Below, in pieces: positions 52,001 through 63,347 of a DNA stretch of 64,000 nt (position 1 is the stretch's first letter; every line of letters starts with the position of its first letter). The DNA comes from Hirundichthys speculiger (Eukaryota; Chordata; Actinopteri; Beloniformes; Exocoetidae). Under the pieces are notes generated by a model. That model made no database searches, was not told the DNA's origin, and saw only the letters and a program-made list of their open reading frames with translations. The DNA lies in contig JAGFBZ010002395.1 in NCBI GenBank assembly GCA_018398805.1, positions 2,231,001 to 2,295,000 of the forward strand, read 5' to 3'. The position numbers and the translations under genes are program-made.

Positions 52001-55000
52001 TAATCAAAGATTTCGGGTAAGAGCACTTCACTGACCTGTCACTTATTTCAGACGGCAGGTTTGTTTCTCTCTCCAGACTTGGAATTGCAGAAACTTGAGA
52101 AACATCACACAACAGCTGGAAGGAATTGTCATCTGTAGGTCTCGAGGGCTGAGCAGGTTGAACTCTCTGATTTGAAGCACTTTTCTGAGGTGTATCATCT
52201 ATGCCTGCCAGGCAGACTGGGTCGGAGCTCCCACTGGGGACCTGCTGAAGACTGCGTCTTGGGGCAGGAACGACCCCTGCAGGTTTTACCGGAGCATCCA
52301 ACCCCACCTGGCCGTTACTTTCTGACTGACTGCTGGTACGTCTTGAGAGAAATGTCCTCTTCTTTGGAACAGGCCTGAAACCTACAGAAGAGCCTTCTGA
52401 TCTGATAGAGCCCCCTGAAGTCCGACTGGACTCGCCTGCTGGGTGATTCTTCAGTGGAGAGATGGGCTCTGGGGGGAAAGTACAAAGATAATATACCTCT
52501 ATAATATACCCTTATGGAGCCCCGTTTGGGCCATAATTCAATGAATAAATGAGTCTATTATTATGAAATACAGACGTCTATTATTATAAAATATTTCCCA
52601 TTATTATGATAATGGTTTTGTTTTTCATAAGAATGAGCTTTTACATAATAATGGATTCGTTTTTCATAAGAATAATTTGTGTGTCAATCACAGCAGAGAG
52701 GGCGGAGCGATTTATGTGATTGGCTGCTCTTTCATTCAGGCATAAGCAACAGAACAGTGAGTATCGATAGTGGGTGAGAGGTGTAATGTATATACTCCAG
52801 GCCAGTAGGTGGCAGAATGCACCTCAGTTTACGGTTAAAAGTTGACATCGACTAAGAAACGTCAAGGTTTCCCGTAGCTCAGTCCAAGCTGCCATAGCTA
52901 CAATCGGACTAGGAGCGCACCTTGATGACGCCACGGCTCGCTGCTAACTAGACCTAACGGCCAAAACTAGTCGATGTCAGAGCGTAGAATGGAGAAGGAT
53001 CAGCCAATGAGGGTGCAGGTCAACCACTGGTCCCGCCCACTGGCAAAATGTCATTATTATGTAAAAGATTATTCTTATGAAAAATGAAGCCATTATGTAA
53101 AAGCTCATTCTTAGATAAAAAAGCCATTCTGAAATAAACTATTATGCATTAAACTAAGATTAAATAATAATAAAATATATTTCATAATAAATACATTTTT
53201 TTCATAATGGGAAATATTTCATAATAATTAACATGTATTTCATAATAATAAACGCCTGTATTTCATAATAATATAGACTCATTTATTCATTGAATTATGA
53301 CCCAAACGGGGCTCCATACTCCCTAACTGACAGCCGTATAAATGTGTCTGATCAGTTCTCAGTTCAGACCTGTCTCATGTGACTCCTGGTCCTGAGTGCT
53401 GGACACATCATAATTATTTTCAGGGGGATCAAAAGCACTGAGGGATGCACGGTTGAAAGGGTTGTGCCTTGGCTTGAAGGGAGATAAAAAAGAATTAATT
53501 AATTACATCACAACAGCTGAAAAGGGACTGAAGGAAAGAAGAAAAGAGAATGAAAATCAACCAAAGGAAGTCTGTTTTGTTTTTTTTTAATCACATATGC
53601 CTACCATTCTTGGGGAGCACACTGCTGAATATCGATTTTCTTTTTCTGCATCACTGTGGAGAAGGAAGTTTGGATGAAATGCTTAGCTGAAAAAAGCTCT
53701 TTCAATGTATCAGATGGAATTATTAAACAGAGGAAGACAGAGTTTCTTCTACCATCTGTAATAGCTATTCTTGTAAGGTCAGAATATTGAAATAAAATGT
53801 GGATGTGGATTGTGGAAAAAATTACAACAAAGGACACCTAAAGAGCTCCAGACTGACTAATAGGAATCTGGACTGATAGCTTCAGCCTGAACCATGTGCT
53901 CCACATGTGCAGAGCTCTGTGAGCAAAGGCTAAAGAGGAAACCTTACTGAAAGAAAGGCACAAAAAGACAAGACTAATGTTTGTTAAACCTTTCAGAGAC
54001 AGACAGACCTTCTGGAATAATGTTCTGAAGAGAAAAGTTTAAAATCTTTAGGGAATTCAGTGCATCAGTTTGTTTTTAGGCCATGAAATGAAACCCATAT
54101 GGAAAAGAACGCCCCACCTACAGTAAAGCACGGTAGAGGTTTGATTATGCCGAGGGTCTGCTTTCCTGTCTCTAGTTTTACAAACATGAATATATCAAAG
54201 GAATAATGATATCAGAACCCTTGACAGGCCTTTCAAAGTGAGATGTCTCACTCAATGTCAGTAAAGTAGGTTGGGTCTTTGTCCAACAACCCAAAATGGA
54301 CATTAAAGCATTCAAAAAAGCAAAAGCATGGGCAGTCTGTTAACATATTCATGAAAATTACAACAAGTAATTCATATTTAGTGTTTTCAATTTTTTCTGT
54401 AATTCTGACCACAACTTAACATTTGTAATAAAGTGCACAAAGCAGAAATGTCTGTTTTTCTCCAAATTATATACTAGCATGCATGCACGGGGCTTTTTGA
54501 AAGAAAGAAAGTAACCAAACAACCTAGGGAAGTTCAAGTCTATCTGATTCTTTTTAAAGCACATGTGAGGTAGTAATAAAACTGCAAAGTTAACTGTAGC
54601 GTAATGCCTAAAAGGCATTAAGAGTTTTATAGCTTCCAAACTCTTGGCCAAGTCAAATATTGACCCTGCTATAATAGATGTGTCCTGGATGTTTGTCAGC
54701 TGTGTCACTAAGTTACTGAAGCACATATTTCTTTTTATGTTGGCAACTCTTGGTAGGTTAGTTTTCCCAGTTAACACTTTGCTAAGATGTCACTCTGCTC
54801 TCCCTGCAGGGTGTTGTGAGCGCTACAGTAGCTGCTCCTGCTGAGTTTAAAACACACCATTTTCAGCGAGCACCACCTATGTTTGCACAAGCCGAGTCAC
54901 TGGATAACACACACTCTAAACAAACCCAAATACACAGAAATTTAGAGTGACAGAGTCTGAGATGATGCGTTAGTGTGTCAGTACAACATTATCACGTTCT

Positions 55001-58000
55001 GTGTTCTGTGCTAATGAAGGACCTGAAAATAAGGGCATTAATAGTTACAGACAGGTAAAGTCAGTAGTATACTTCATCTCCTTTGGCTGATGTGTCTCAA
55101 AAGATCTGGCAGGTTTCTGTGGAGCCACGATGTCCGAACCTCGGCTGCTGGATGTCTTGGATCTGTCAATTCTAGGAGAGCCATCTGCAGGAGACAAGAG
55201 TTTACACAAGTTTGAGAGTAACAAGATATCTGTTATACAGCTTAATTAAGCATAATAGAATAGAATAGAATCCTTTATTGTCATTGTACATAGGTACAAT
55301 GAGATTAAAAGCAGCATCTCCGGTTACAGTGCAAAAGAGTGCAAAACAGAGTGGATCAGTGTAAAAAAATATGCAGCGTAGAAAAGCAATAGTGCAGATA
55401 ATCGAGGTAGTACAAATAAAAGATCCGATGTTTAGGCATATTCTTGTTACTCAAACCCTAAATGTTTAAACATTTAAATTGAGTTCACACACGTTCTGTC
55501 ATTCAGGGAAAATGCTGGACATCTGAAGACTCAAAACACATCACATGACAGCTATAACTGCTGGGGTCACAAATGGGGTTACATTCTTGTCGAGATTAAA
55601 GGAGAGAACACACCTAAGCCCGCTGACTTCCCTGGCTTCATGGATGCCAGAATGATCTCAGAGCCGTGGATCTTGTCACTGTGTCTGCGAGACTTGGCCT
55701 CGTAAAACCACTCCCCCGTTAGGTACTTCAGCTTGACATCCGTCTGCGAATCGCTGGGCTGTATGTTCTCCAGCTTCCTGTCGGGGAAAACACGGAACAG
55801 ACACGTGCCCCTGCTCAGGTCAGGGTGTTTTCCTGTACTGTCATGTATAGGTCTTTTATGCTCTGCTGGCAGAGTGGAATTGCTTTTTGAAAGGCCACAG
55901 AAGCAGAAAACAAGGAAAACCAGATAATGCTCGCTTTAGGCCACGCTGAACACAGAATCCAATGTAGATTTATTCAATTTGAGGCAGCACAAAAGTGAGG
56001 AGGCAAATAAAGCCAAGAGCAGACAAAAGAGAGAACAAGCTACTGATGCAAGAAGCACAAGTTGCTAAAAATTAAAAAATATATATACACTACCGGTCAA
56101 AAGTTTTAGAACACCTCCAGTTTTCCAGTTTCTATAGTAATTTACAGTACATAGCTTAATGTCTCAATGTAATCTGAAATTAATGTATAGAACAAATAAA
56201 CAATTAGATATTTGAAAAAAGATATCATGAAATCTCTTTTACAAAAATTTAACCACGATCTTTGAGTCATCAAAAGTCGCCACTTTTTGCAGATATAACA
56301 GACAAACACACTTGAGTTAGTGGCTTTCTTTCTACAATGGAAATCTAATATTGTTGGGAAGGTTCTTCCCAACACTGTCAGAAGTTTCCAGAAATGTGTT
56401 GAACTTGCAGGTTGTTTTGCTTTCATCTTTCTCTCCAGTTCATCCCAAACCAGCTCAATGGGGTTCTGGTCTTGGACACGGGGCTGCCATTACATCATTT
56501 GAAGCCGACCGTCTTGTTTTTTCTTTTAAGGTCATTCTGACAGAATGGATGTATGTTTTGGATCATTATCTTGCTGTAAGATGAACCCCTAAGCGACTAG
56601 GCGTAGACCAGAGAAGGTACTGGATGGCTCTGTAAAATGCCGTTGTAGCCCTTTTGGTCCAGGGTGTCAGTCGCTCTGTACAAGTCACCAACTCTGGATC
56701 CAGCAATCTGTTGATTGCTTAAGAGCTTTGTAAGTAATCAACAGAGGTTGGGACATCTGTGGGAATTGTTTGCATCAAATTTCAAGACTTAATTTACATC
56801 CATTGTTGCTTGATCACTGAAAAAGACCCCTCTTTTTTTATAACTCTGAAATTTGGTTTTGGCAATCTAAACTTTTTTTCCACCTCTGGCAGTTTACTGC
56901 TTACCTTTGTACCATTTAAAGTTATTCACTGGACTTGACCCGCTTTAATTTAAATAAAAACAGGAAAAATAGGGGTGTTCTAAAACTTTTGACCAGTAGT
57001 GTATATGGGATGCCCTGCAAAATGTAAATTAAAACCATCCTACATTAAATACCAAATTATATGAAATGAAATGTTAAAAATGTAGTGCTTTTTGGTCACT
57101 TCTGAATAAGAAGCAGTTTATAGTATTTTTGAAAACAAACTGATTTTAATTTTTGCTCAATAGTTTTACTTGGCAGTATTTTTTCATTTCAAGTTTTCAG
57201 TGGCTAGCCAGGCAATCTTCTCCTGACAGAGTTCACCTGTCGTACCTGTCGTACATGAGTTCAGTTGTTGCCAGGCTACGAGTACAACAGGTGTAAACCA
57301 TGCTTCTCTCTCTAACTTTCTACTAGTTCCTCATTTGATAATTCCTTTATTTTAATATTAATTTATTTTACAACACAGAATGTACCGAACCAACCGTAAC
57401 GGGATTAAGATGGGCTTTGTGCAGTGACTCATACAGGAACCACTATTTATATCAGCCGACAGTCATTCACCAGCATTCCTACCTAACTGAACATTTTGGA
57501 TGTCTTTTGTCGGTTCTAATCTGGTTTCCACTCGGCCTCCATCACATGCTTTGTTTCTCTGTCTGGTTGTTTGCCTGTCTGATAGCGACCAGATGTAGTT
57601 TCCTCTGAGTCTGTTGGTACAGGATTTGTCTCTTCTTTTTGTACTTACTTCACATTATTCATAATGTTGATCTTGAGTTTAACTGAATTAATAGTTTCCC
57701 ATCTGTTTCTAATGAGCCCATGTGACCACTACTTCATTAATGCAGCATCAGCATTGCATAAGAGCTGCACATGATTAATCAAAGGGAAGGAATTCAGAAA
57801 ACATCTCAATCAAGTTATGACTAAATCAAAGAGTCGCTGAAGACAAATTCCAGCACCTTAAAATCACCATTTCAGCTCATCTTTCCACTTGTCAGGGAAT
57901 CTCAGCTGTCATGTGAAGACGGGGTAGCGCATTATTACAGACTGCTGGTTTAATCCTTTTACACTCGACTGGACAAGACACAGCGAGCATTCAGACTCCT

Positions 58001-58765
58001 GCTGACATCAAGGTCGGCCAACAATTCTATTAAACTCACAATGAAGAGCTCTTTGTTTCACGGCGGACATGACTTTTGAAATGAAATGAATCACATCTTC
58101 AAATGTGGCCTGAGTCTACTTGGTTTCTGTTAGCTCGCAAGGAGGGAAGAGTGTTGATTGGAAAATGAGAATTTTTTTTCTTCCTTTATTTCAGAATGCA
58201 ATAGTTTTCATTGAATGCCACATACAGTATGTCTGAATGCTCCTTAAGTCAAGCTTTTAAAACCCCAGCTGCATTACTGAACATTCAGATGCAGAGTCTG
58301 GTCCCAGTGTGTTCTCCTGCCGTGTGTGGACTTCAGCTTAACCGTAATTGAATTGCTCACCTCACATTAAGGTCTCTCAGCAGTGGAGGCAGCGTCTGTG
58401 TCCGGACGAGCTGTTATCGTGTTATTTTATTAAGCAAAGACAGTCCTACAAAGGCTTCTTTTCACAAAGATGGTGATGGAAGGACTAAGAGGTACTTTTT
58501 AAATGACATTAGCAGAACATCATGACATTAACTTAAATATCGGCCCAAAATCCTTGAGCTCAACTAAAATAACTCAAGGAGAAAATAGCCTTACAGCAGA
58601 GCTGGAAACTCCAAGACTGCATGATTTTATTTTATTCATAATGTTATCAGACATGAATCTCTACCTGACTCGCTCCTCCTCAGCCTTCTTCAGTTCAGCG
58701 TCTCTCCTCAGTACCGCCATGATGACCCCCTGCTCCTCCTCTGTCAGGTGGCTCAGGTCAATCAT
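39023..58765 (-). CDS. sytl2: Synaptotagmin-like protein 2 (Slp2-a type), with a frameshift in the large exon
   Basis: Rab27 effector that tethers secretory vesicles to the plasma membrane. Exons in transcript order: 58765-58665, 55777-55614, 55184-55073, 53653-53605, 53472-53370, 52468-52036, 51954-51758, 49994-47471, 46675-46565, 46079-46012, 44402-44239, 43140-43038, 42921-42760, 42606-42522, 40705-40603, 40501-40296 and 39171-39023. All phases agree. A 51-nt optional exon fits at 46453-46403. The N-terminal Slp homology domain starts [19 protein letters not shown] and has TGEWFYEAK around W57, with no zinc finger, as in Slp2. The linker has NPFN and [10 protein letters not shown]. The 2524-nt exon holds a Ser/Lys-rich region with three FW(E/D) repeats and [16 protein letters not shown]2A (exons 44402-42760) has SRSDPYVK and [15 protein letters not shown]2B (exons 40705-39023) has [17 protein letters not shown] and VDWMDS, ending [14 protein letters not shown]. 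The total, 4834 nt, is one base off a multiple of three because of a frameshift between 49129 and 49175. The rest is intact, so sequencing error, allele or recent lesion are all possible. Confidence 0.9.
41040..41074. repeat. Poly-G tract of about 26 in a sytl2 intron
   Basis: An uninterrupted G run on the plus strand (C on the sytl2 sense strand). It can form a G-quadruplex and is hard to sequence accurately. Confidence 0.85.
41551..42030. mobile_element. 480-bp non-autonomous DNA element with inverted ends
   Basis: Left end GTGTTGCCAGATCCGGCA (41551-41568) and the complement of the right end (42013-42030) GTGTTGCCAGATTGGGCA match 16 of 18. A further copy of the left end, GTGTTGCCAAGTCCGGCA, starts 32 bases upstream near 41519. 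No ORF. It sits in the sytl2 intron before exon 40705-40603. Superfamily not determined. Confidence 0.55.
42978..43022. repeat. (TG)n microsatellite next to a sytl2 exon
   Basis: About 16 TG units in the intron between the 43140-43038 and 42921-42760 exons, only about 20 bases downstream of the donor of the former. On the sense strand it is (CA)n, a known binding context for splicing regulators. Confidence 0.85.
43790..44045 (-). mobile_element. RTE-type LINE 3' fragment in a sytl2 intron
   Basis: The minus strand at 43840-44025 encodes [20 protein letters not shown], the 3' end of the same RTE family as the copy at 31840-33570. It is strongly 5'-truncated, as usual for LINE insertions, and is in the same orientation as sytl2. 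Confidence 0.75.
46403..46453 (-). CDS. sytl2: Candidate 51-nt cassette exon of sytl2
   Basis: It has a GCTCAG acceptor and ATG|GTAAAA donor on the minus strand, length 51 (multiple of three), and phase 1 at both ends, matching its neighbours. It would add 17 residues ([17 protein letters not shown] type) between the linker and the C2A-proximal exon. Whether it is used cannot be told from sequence. Confidence 0.4.
52514..53317. mobile_element. 804-bp foldback-type element with inverted ends of 100 bp or more
   Basis: The left end begins ATGGAGCCCCGTTTGGGCCA and the right end is its near-perfect complement. Similarity continues through ATAATTCAATGAATAAATGA and AATATTTCCCATTATTATG for over 100 bases. 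The interior carries further inverted AT-rich modules (TTTTTCATAAGAAT and its complement). No ORF is present. The target duplication is unclear: flanks ATACCCTT and ACTCCCTA share only part. It lies in the sytl2 intron between exons 53472-53370 and 52468-52036 and carries a CTCF-like motif at 52802-52815. Confidence 0.8.
52802..52815 (+). promoter_or_regulatory. CTCF-like motif inside the foldback element
   Basis: CCAGTAGGTGGCAG matches the core CCASYAGRKGGCRS at every position. If the family is repetitive it would spread such motifs. Confidence 0.4.
55254..55440 (-). mobile_element. Antisense LINE 3'-end fragment in a sytl2 intron
   Basis: ATAGAATAGAATAGAATCC followed by TTTATTGTCATTGTACATAG and GTACAATGAGATTAAAAGCA is a frequent antisense 3' end of fish LINEs. 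No coding remains. Confidence 0.6.
56088..57001. mobile_element. 914-bp Tc1-like element with paired inverted ends and TA target site
   Basis: Left terminus CACTACCGGTCAAAAGTTTT then AGAACACC. The complement of the right terminus differs at one base in the first 28. Both ends are flanked by TA, the target of Tc1/mariner elements. The interior has decayed antisense transposon sequence (CCAGCTCAATGGGGTTCTGG) with no long ORF. It lies in sytl2 intron 1, between 58665 and 55777. Confidence 0.8.
57010..58660. other. Remaining part of sytl2 intron 1
   Basis: No repeat or exon is clearly recognisable. Small direct repeats such as TCGTACCTGTCGTAC near 57240 are present. Nothing else supported. Confidence 0.5.
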
Positions 58766-58934
58766 GCTTCTTCGTCCTTCTTCTCTCTCCAGTCAGGTGT
58801 CAAAAAACTGGACAAACGCCGGCTCTGTAGAACGAATTCACATGAGTTCTACCCGAGAAGCACACAACGCTCATATGTTACTGCTGTGTGCTTACAAATG
58901 CACAGAAAAATGTACACAGAGCAAGTTTAGAATT

Positions 58935-59225
58935 ACAGGACGGTTATCCATCCATCCATCATTTATACCTGCTTCTTCCTATTCCAGGTCAATGGGGTCT
59001 GCTGGAGTCTATCCAAGCTCCCGCACCCCATAGAGGTCACCAGTCCATTGCAGGTCCACATATATCAAAACAATCGCATTCCTACAGGCAATTTCAACAC
59101 ACCAAAATGCCTAACATGCATGTTTTTGGAGTGTGAAAAAAAAAAAAAAACAGAGCTGAGACTAAAGGCAGATACCTTTAGCTGTGAGGCAACAGTGCTC
59201 TCCACCAAGTCACCATGCTGCCCGT
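58935..59225 (-). mobile_element. TCCATCC-type dispersed teleost repeat
   Basis: TCCATCCATCCATCATTTAT, CACCAGTCCATTGCAGG, CATGCATGTTTTTGGAGTGT and a terminal CACCATGCTGCCC occur in order. These are marks of a widespread fish repeat, here degenerate and with a 14-A run inserted. It lies just upstream of the sytl2 start codon and is in reverse orientation to the copy at 36385-36890. Confidence 0.65.
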
Positions 59226-59592
59226 CAGTCACTAATCATTTCGTGGGTTCTTTTTGAACCAAGTAATTAAAGCTACAAGAAGTGAACTTAGCTGACTTCT
59301 GTACAACAGGCTTCTGATTATCAGCCATTAGCGCCACGTAATTCAGAGATCTCTACAAGACATTAAAAGGTTCCAACCTTTCTTTTGACGGAGTTATGAT
59401 TGTAAAGTAAGAAATGCAATCCATCTTCTCTACCTGAACCATCCACTGCTGCGCCGAATCTCACCACAGGCTTTTGCAGATGTGGGAATGTTTGACTCTT
59501 CAAAGTAAAATTTAAGTAAATGACAAACTATGTCAATGATAAAAAAAAAAACATAGAAAAAATGCCAATAACTCATTATTCCTTCTTTGCAG

Positions 59593-60307
59593 GCTCACCA
59601 TCACAAGGGCCAGATGTTCAAAGTTGGAAACCACAATAAAGGTCTTCCAAACAACCTAGGCTTTTGTTGTGAGTTACTTTCCTGCATGAGAAGCAGTTTT
59701 AGCTAAAAGGATGTGAATCATCCTTCTCTGTTTGGTTCAGGTTTACAGGAGAAATGTGTTTTGTCCACTCCTTCAGCAAGTTTATTTAAGGAGGAGGGTG
59801 TTGACGCAACAGGTAAGCCACAAACACTTCATGATCCTATCTGGACTACGCTGTAGAGTCTGATCCTGTTGTTTCCGCCCGTCTTGATACAACTGCTGAT
59901 TCTTAAGAGATTAAGGTGATGAATATGCAGAAATCAATTAGATTTTTTTCCTTCTCTTTTTTTTCTTGTCAAATTAAAATGAAAGTGAATTCAGAGCTGA
60001 AATGATGCAAACCTCATTGTCTGTGTTCATCTTGTGTCCCGCCTAATGATCAATAACTGGAATAAAGCCGTTAATAGTACTGGCCTACCTTATAGAACTC
60101 CTTTGGGATTCTCGCTGATCACCTCTTGGATTCCCATCTTGACGAAAGGAGAAATAAATAAAGTAATAAAGACAGGACGGAAGAAAGTCTGCGCTCCCCC
60201 GCAGATCTGCAGCTGCTGCTGGATGTGCTGGATCCTTCAGACTGGAGCGGAGGAGAGGGGGCGGACTCAGGGCGGCTGGATGGGGAGGATCTGCTGAGCA
60301 GGCCACG
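59593..60307 (+). CDS. Candidate exons of an unrecognised plus-strand gene
   Basis: Three segments have good splice signals and compatible frame: 59593-59641 (TTTGCAG acceptor, weaker GTCTTC donor), 59749-59812 (ACAG acceptor, donor ACAG|GTAAGC) and 60205-60307 (CCCCGCAG acceptor, donor CG|GTGAGA). The last two join in phase 1 and give EKCVLSTPSASLFKEEG..., then DLQLLLDVLDPSDWSGG and EGADSGRLDGEDLLSRP, an acidic Leu-rich stretch that looks coding. No start codon, family or further exons were identified. It may instead belong to an untranslated or promoter region of sytl2, whose start lies 1.4 kb away on the other strand. Confidence 0.25.
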
Positions 60308-60388
60308 GTGAGAGCTAAAATGAGCAGCAGGCAGGATTATTTTCCACAGGTTCCATTATTCATCCTTTGATTTAAGGTCGGACTGAAT

Positions 60389-60427
60389 CTTTTTTGTTGT
60401 TGTTGTTGTTTGTTTGTTTGTTTTTCC
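60389..60427. repeat. (TTG)n/(TTTG)n simple repeat
   Basis: TTG trinucleotides pass into TTTG units. Confidence 0.8.
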
Positions 60428-61269
60428 GCAGAGCGCATGATTTCATTTTATCCAACACTGAAGTGAAATTTGGACACGGGCTGCAATGACAGGCCGTGTC
60501 CAGCAGGTGTCGACAGTTGCCGAGATCTTCAGACTGTTTGACAAAAGGGTGTGAGCATCTCCACAGGCAGCAGAAGCAGGACAGTCCGAGGTCAAACAGC
60601 AATCACACGCACGCGACAGGACATTTTTTTTCCATCTGTTCTCCAATTTGAACAAGCACACATGCCACGAATATCCCCGCTGTGACTCTGATGATATTGC
60701 AGGACTTTCAGGACACATCCATGGATCCATCACCTGAGTCTGTCCTGGTTTTGTGGCCAAAGAAAATAAATGTTTCCCTGTCTTTCAGGAGGTGTTGTAG
60801 GTGAATAATCCAAGGCAGTTGAATGCATTTTAGCTCGTTGCCCATTAAAACAGCCCATGTGACAAAAATATAAGTCATAAACATGAACCTACCTCTTTTT
60901 TTCTTTAATCATCTCATTTGGTTCTTGGATCCCGACTATGCTACATATCCAAAACGAACAAAGCAAACGACTATCCCTGAAATTCCCAACTGTTAGACGC
61001 CCTTGAAAACTTAGAATTGTAGATTGAATTGTGGTAATTAGATTAACTGCAACTTTGTGTGATAAGACTCAACACTGAGTGAAGTTAAGAACCCTTTTGT
61101 AGGACGCTCGTCTTGAGTCTTTGGCTCGACAATGGGCCATGTGTGTGAGGCATTTAAAATCTGTAGTCTTACTGTGTTTAAAAACAAAGACACAAGGTAG
61201 AAGCAGTGTGCTGCAGACCTCATTTGATTAATTTTCTTTTAGATCGTCATTAGAAGTACTTGTTTTCTT

Positions 61270-62880
61270 TGTGATGTTATCAGTCTATTCTATCATTGTG
61301 GAGGGATTTCAGCCCACTTTTCTTTACAACATTGTGTCAGTTCATTGAGGTTTGCAGCACTAGTTAATGCAGAGTTCATAAGGACCCACCACAGCATTTC
61401 TATCAGGTTGAGGTCTGGATTTTGACTGGGCCAATGCAACTACTTGACTGTTTTTTTTACACCTGCCGTTCTGTCGTAGATTAGGATCATTGATCTCCTG
61501 CATCTCCCAGTTTTATCTGTGCTTTCGCTCAGTGGTTCTCAACTGGTCTGGCTTCAGGACCCACCATCACCCTTAATGACAAGCCATGACCCAAATCAAG
61601 GAAAATTTCCAACTTCTCAAATTTATTGAATGAAAAGATCGTGCAGTTTGAATCAGAGATAGTAAAATAGAATATCACAGAATGCCAACACAAAAAAAAT
61701 GTTTATTTGTAAACCAAAATGGCATAACCAAAATGACTTCAAGTGGGAAATATTCCCTTTGATGCTCAATTAGCTGCATTTTAATTAAATCTAAAACACT
61801 TCACTTCAGTAACTTCACCCTTTTTTTTTAACAGACTCAACATGCACAAACATGAAATAAAAAAGTGCAACCACTGAGCAGTAGTTTCAAAAGGAACTCA
61901 AATGTGTAGCATTTGCTGAGTTTCCACTTCCTGAATATATAACAATTTCCTATTAAAACTATCTAGTCACTTATTTAAGCATTAATCATAAAGCTGACAT
62001 AACAAACACAACATTTCAGTAACAGCCATTTTTAAGACTCAGTGATTTTATGCACAAACATGAAATAAAACACTGCAACCACTGAGCAGTAGTTTCAAAA
62101 AGAACTCAAAATATATAGTTTTAGCTGAATAACCACTCACTGACCTTTGTCTTCAAGAAAATCCATATCTCATATATTCTTCGTTGTATCTGTGTTTCAC
62201 CATGCTCAACGTATGTAAACAAACTTTGAAGGTCTTTTTCTATGGTGTAAACTGGCGGGTGTCAACTCACATTACAGAGCATTATTGCCATCTACTGTTA
62301 AGGAGTATGAATGACACGCTTTTTTTTTTTTTTTTTTAGCATTTCCTTCCCCAGGCAAAGGCCCACGACCCACTAAAAAAGGGGCTGCGACCCACTTGAG
62401 AACCACTGCTTTAGCTGGATAGCCTCGCATTTGACGCTGGCCCAAATCCAATAAGGATCGGAACTTTCAGGCTGATCGTTTACATTACTGTAAAGGTGCA
62501 GGTTATCAGATCCGATCTGTGCCCCCTTGCCGATGTTGTCTCATCTACATGGTTGTTATGGTAACCTAAATGTAACCTAAATAAAATGGATATCAACAAA
62601 CTATGATGGATTGTGGTGAACTGGCAGCCACATCTGTGTAAATCAGATTTGACTCACATTACATGTGGTTTTTGTTCACACCGCAGTGGGCTCTGTGCAT
62701 TTTCAGCTGCACTCTCATCTGTCCAAAGATAGTCATGAAGTCTTGTGGTTCCTTCATTCTGAGTTGAAGTGTCATGTTAAAAATGCAGGCCTCATAATAG
62801 GAAATCAGTGCAACTTCAGTCAGTGAATCTCTTTTTGCTAGGATTCTAATCTTCCTTTTTCCCATCAGATTCGATGCCCC
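61270..62880. mobile_element. Decayed Tc1-like element, interrupted by a hAT insertion
   Basis: The left part, 61290-61529, has CCCACTTTTCTTTACAACA, CACAGCATTTCTATCAGG and GTCTGGATTTTGACTGGGCC. The right part, from 62409, continues with CTTTAGCTGGATAGCCTCGC, then TCATCTGTCCAAAGATAGTC and GAAGTCTTGTGGTTCCTTC. Together they read as one antisense copy of a common fish Tc1-like element. Outer ends are not clear; related sequence continues near 63000 (GATTCAAGTCAGATAACG). Confidence 0.6.
61530..62408. mobile_element. 879-bp non-autonomous hAT element with 8-bp target duplication
   Basis: Termini CAGTGGTTCTCAA and TTGAGAACCACTG are perfect 13-bp inverted repeats. Flanks CTTTCGCT (61522-61529) and CTTTAGCT (62409-62416) differ at one base, an 8-bp hAT target duplication. 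The interior has an imperfect duplication with a 208-base offset (ATGCACAAACATGAAATAAA at 61842 and 62050) and no ORF. Confidence 0.8.
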
Positions 62881-62899
62881 TCAGTGTTTCCACACAACT

Positions 62900-63316
62900 G
62901 TGGGCACGTTCTGTCTTTGCTCAGAGACACTTTTCATTTCAACTTATTGCTAAAAAGTTTGCTTTCCTACTTCCATCTCCAAAATACCCCACAAGTTGTT
63001 CTTTTGGATTCAAGTCAGATAACGTACTTGGCCAGGTTGTAATTTTATTTATTTATTTTTTTTAATTCTAAATTTTGTCTAACTTTTAACTGCTATCACA
63101 CTGGAATATTATTATTGCCCCACCCAAAAAAAAGTGGAAATGGAAATAACATGGAAATAATACTATAATACTTTAGTTGCACTGGATCGCCATGAGCTTC
63201 AGCCTGAGTGCATCAGAGCTCACGAGGTCCAGATGATTTCGGTATTTTGTCTGCTTGTGGAGAGCTCGGCTGAATCCCTGTCCAGTAAACCGAGTCTTTA
63301 GATGCCTTGTCTGGAT

Positions 63317-63347
<31 letters not shown>

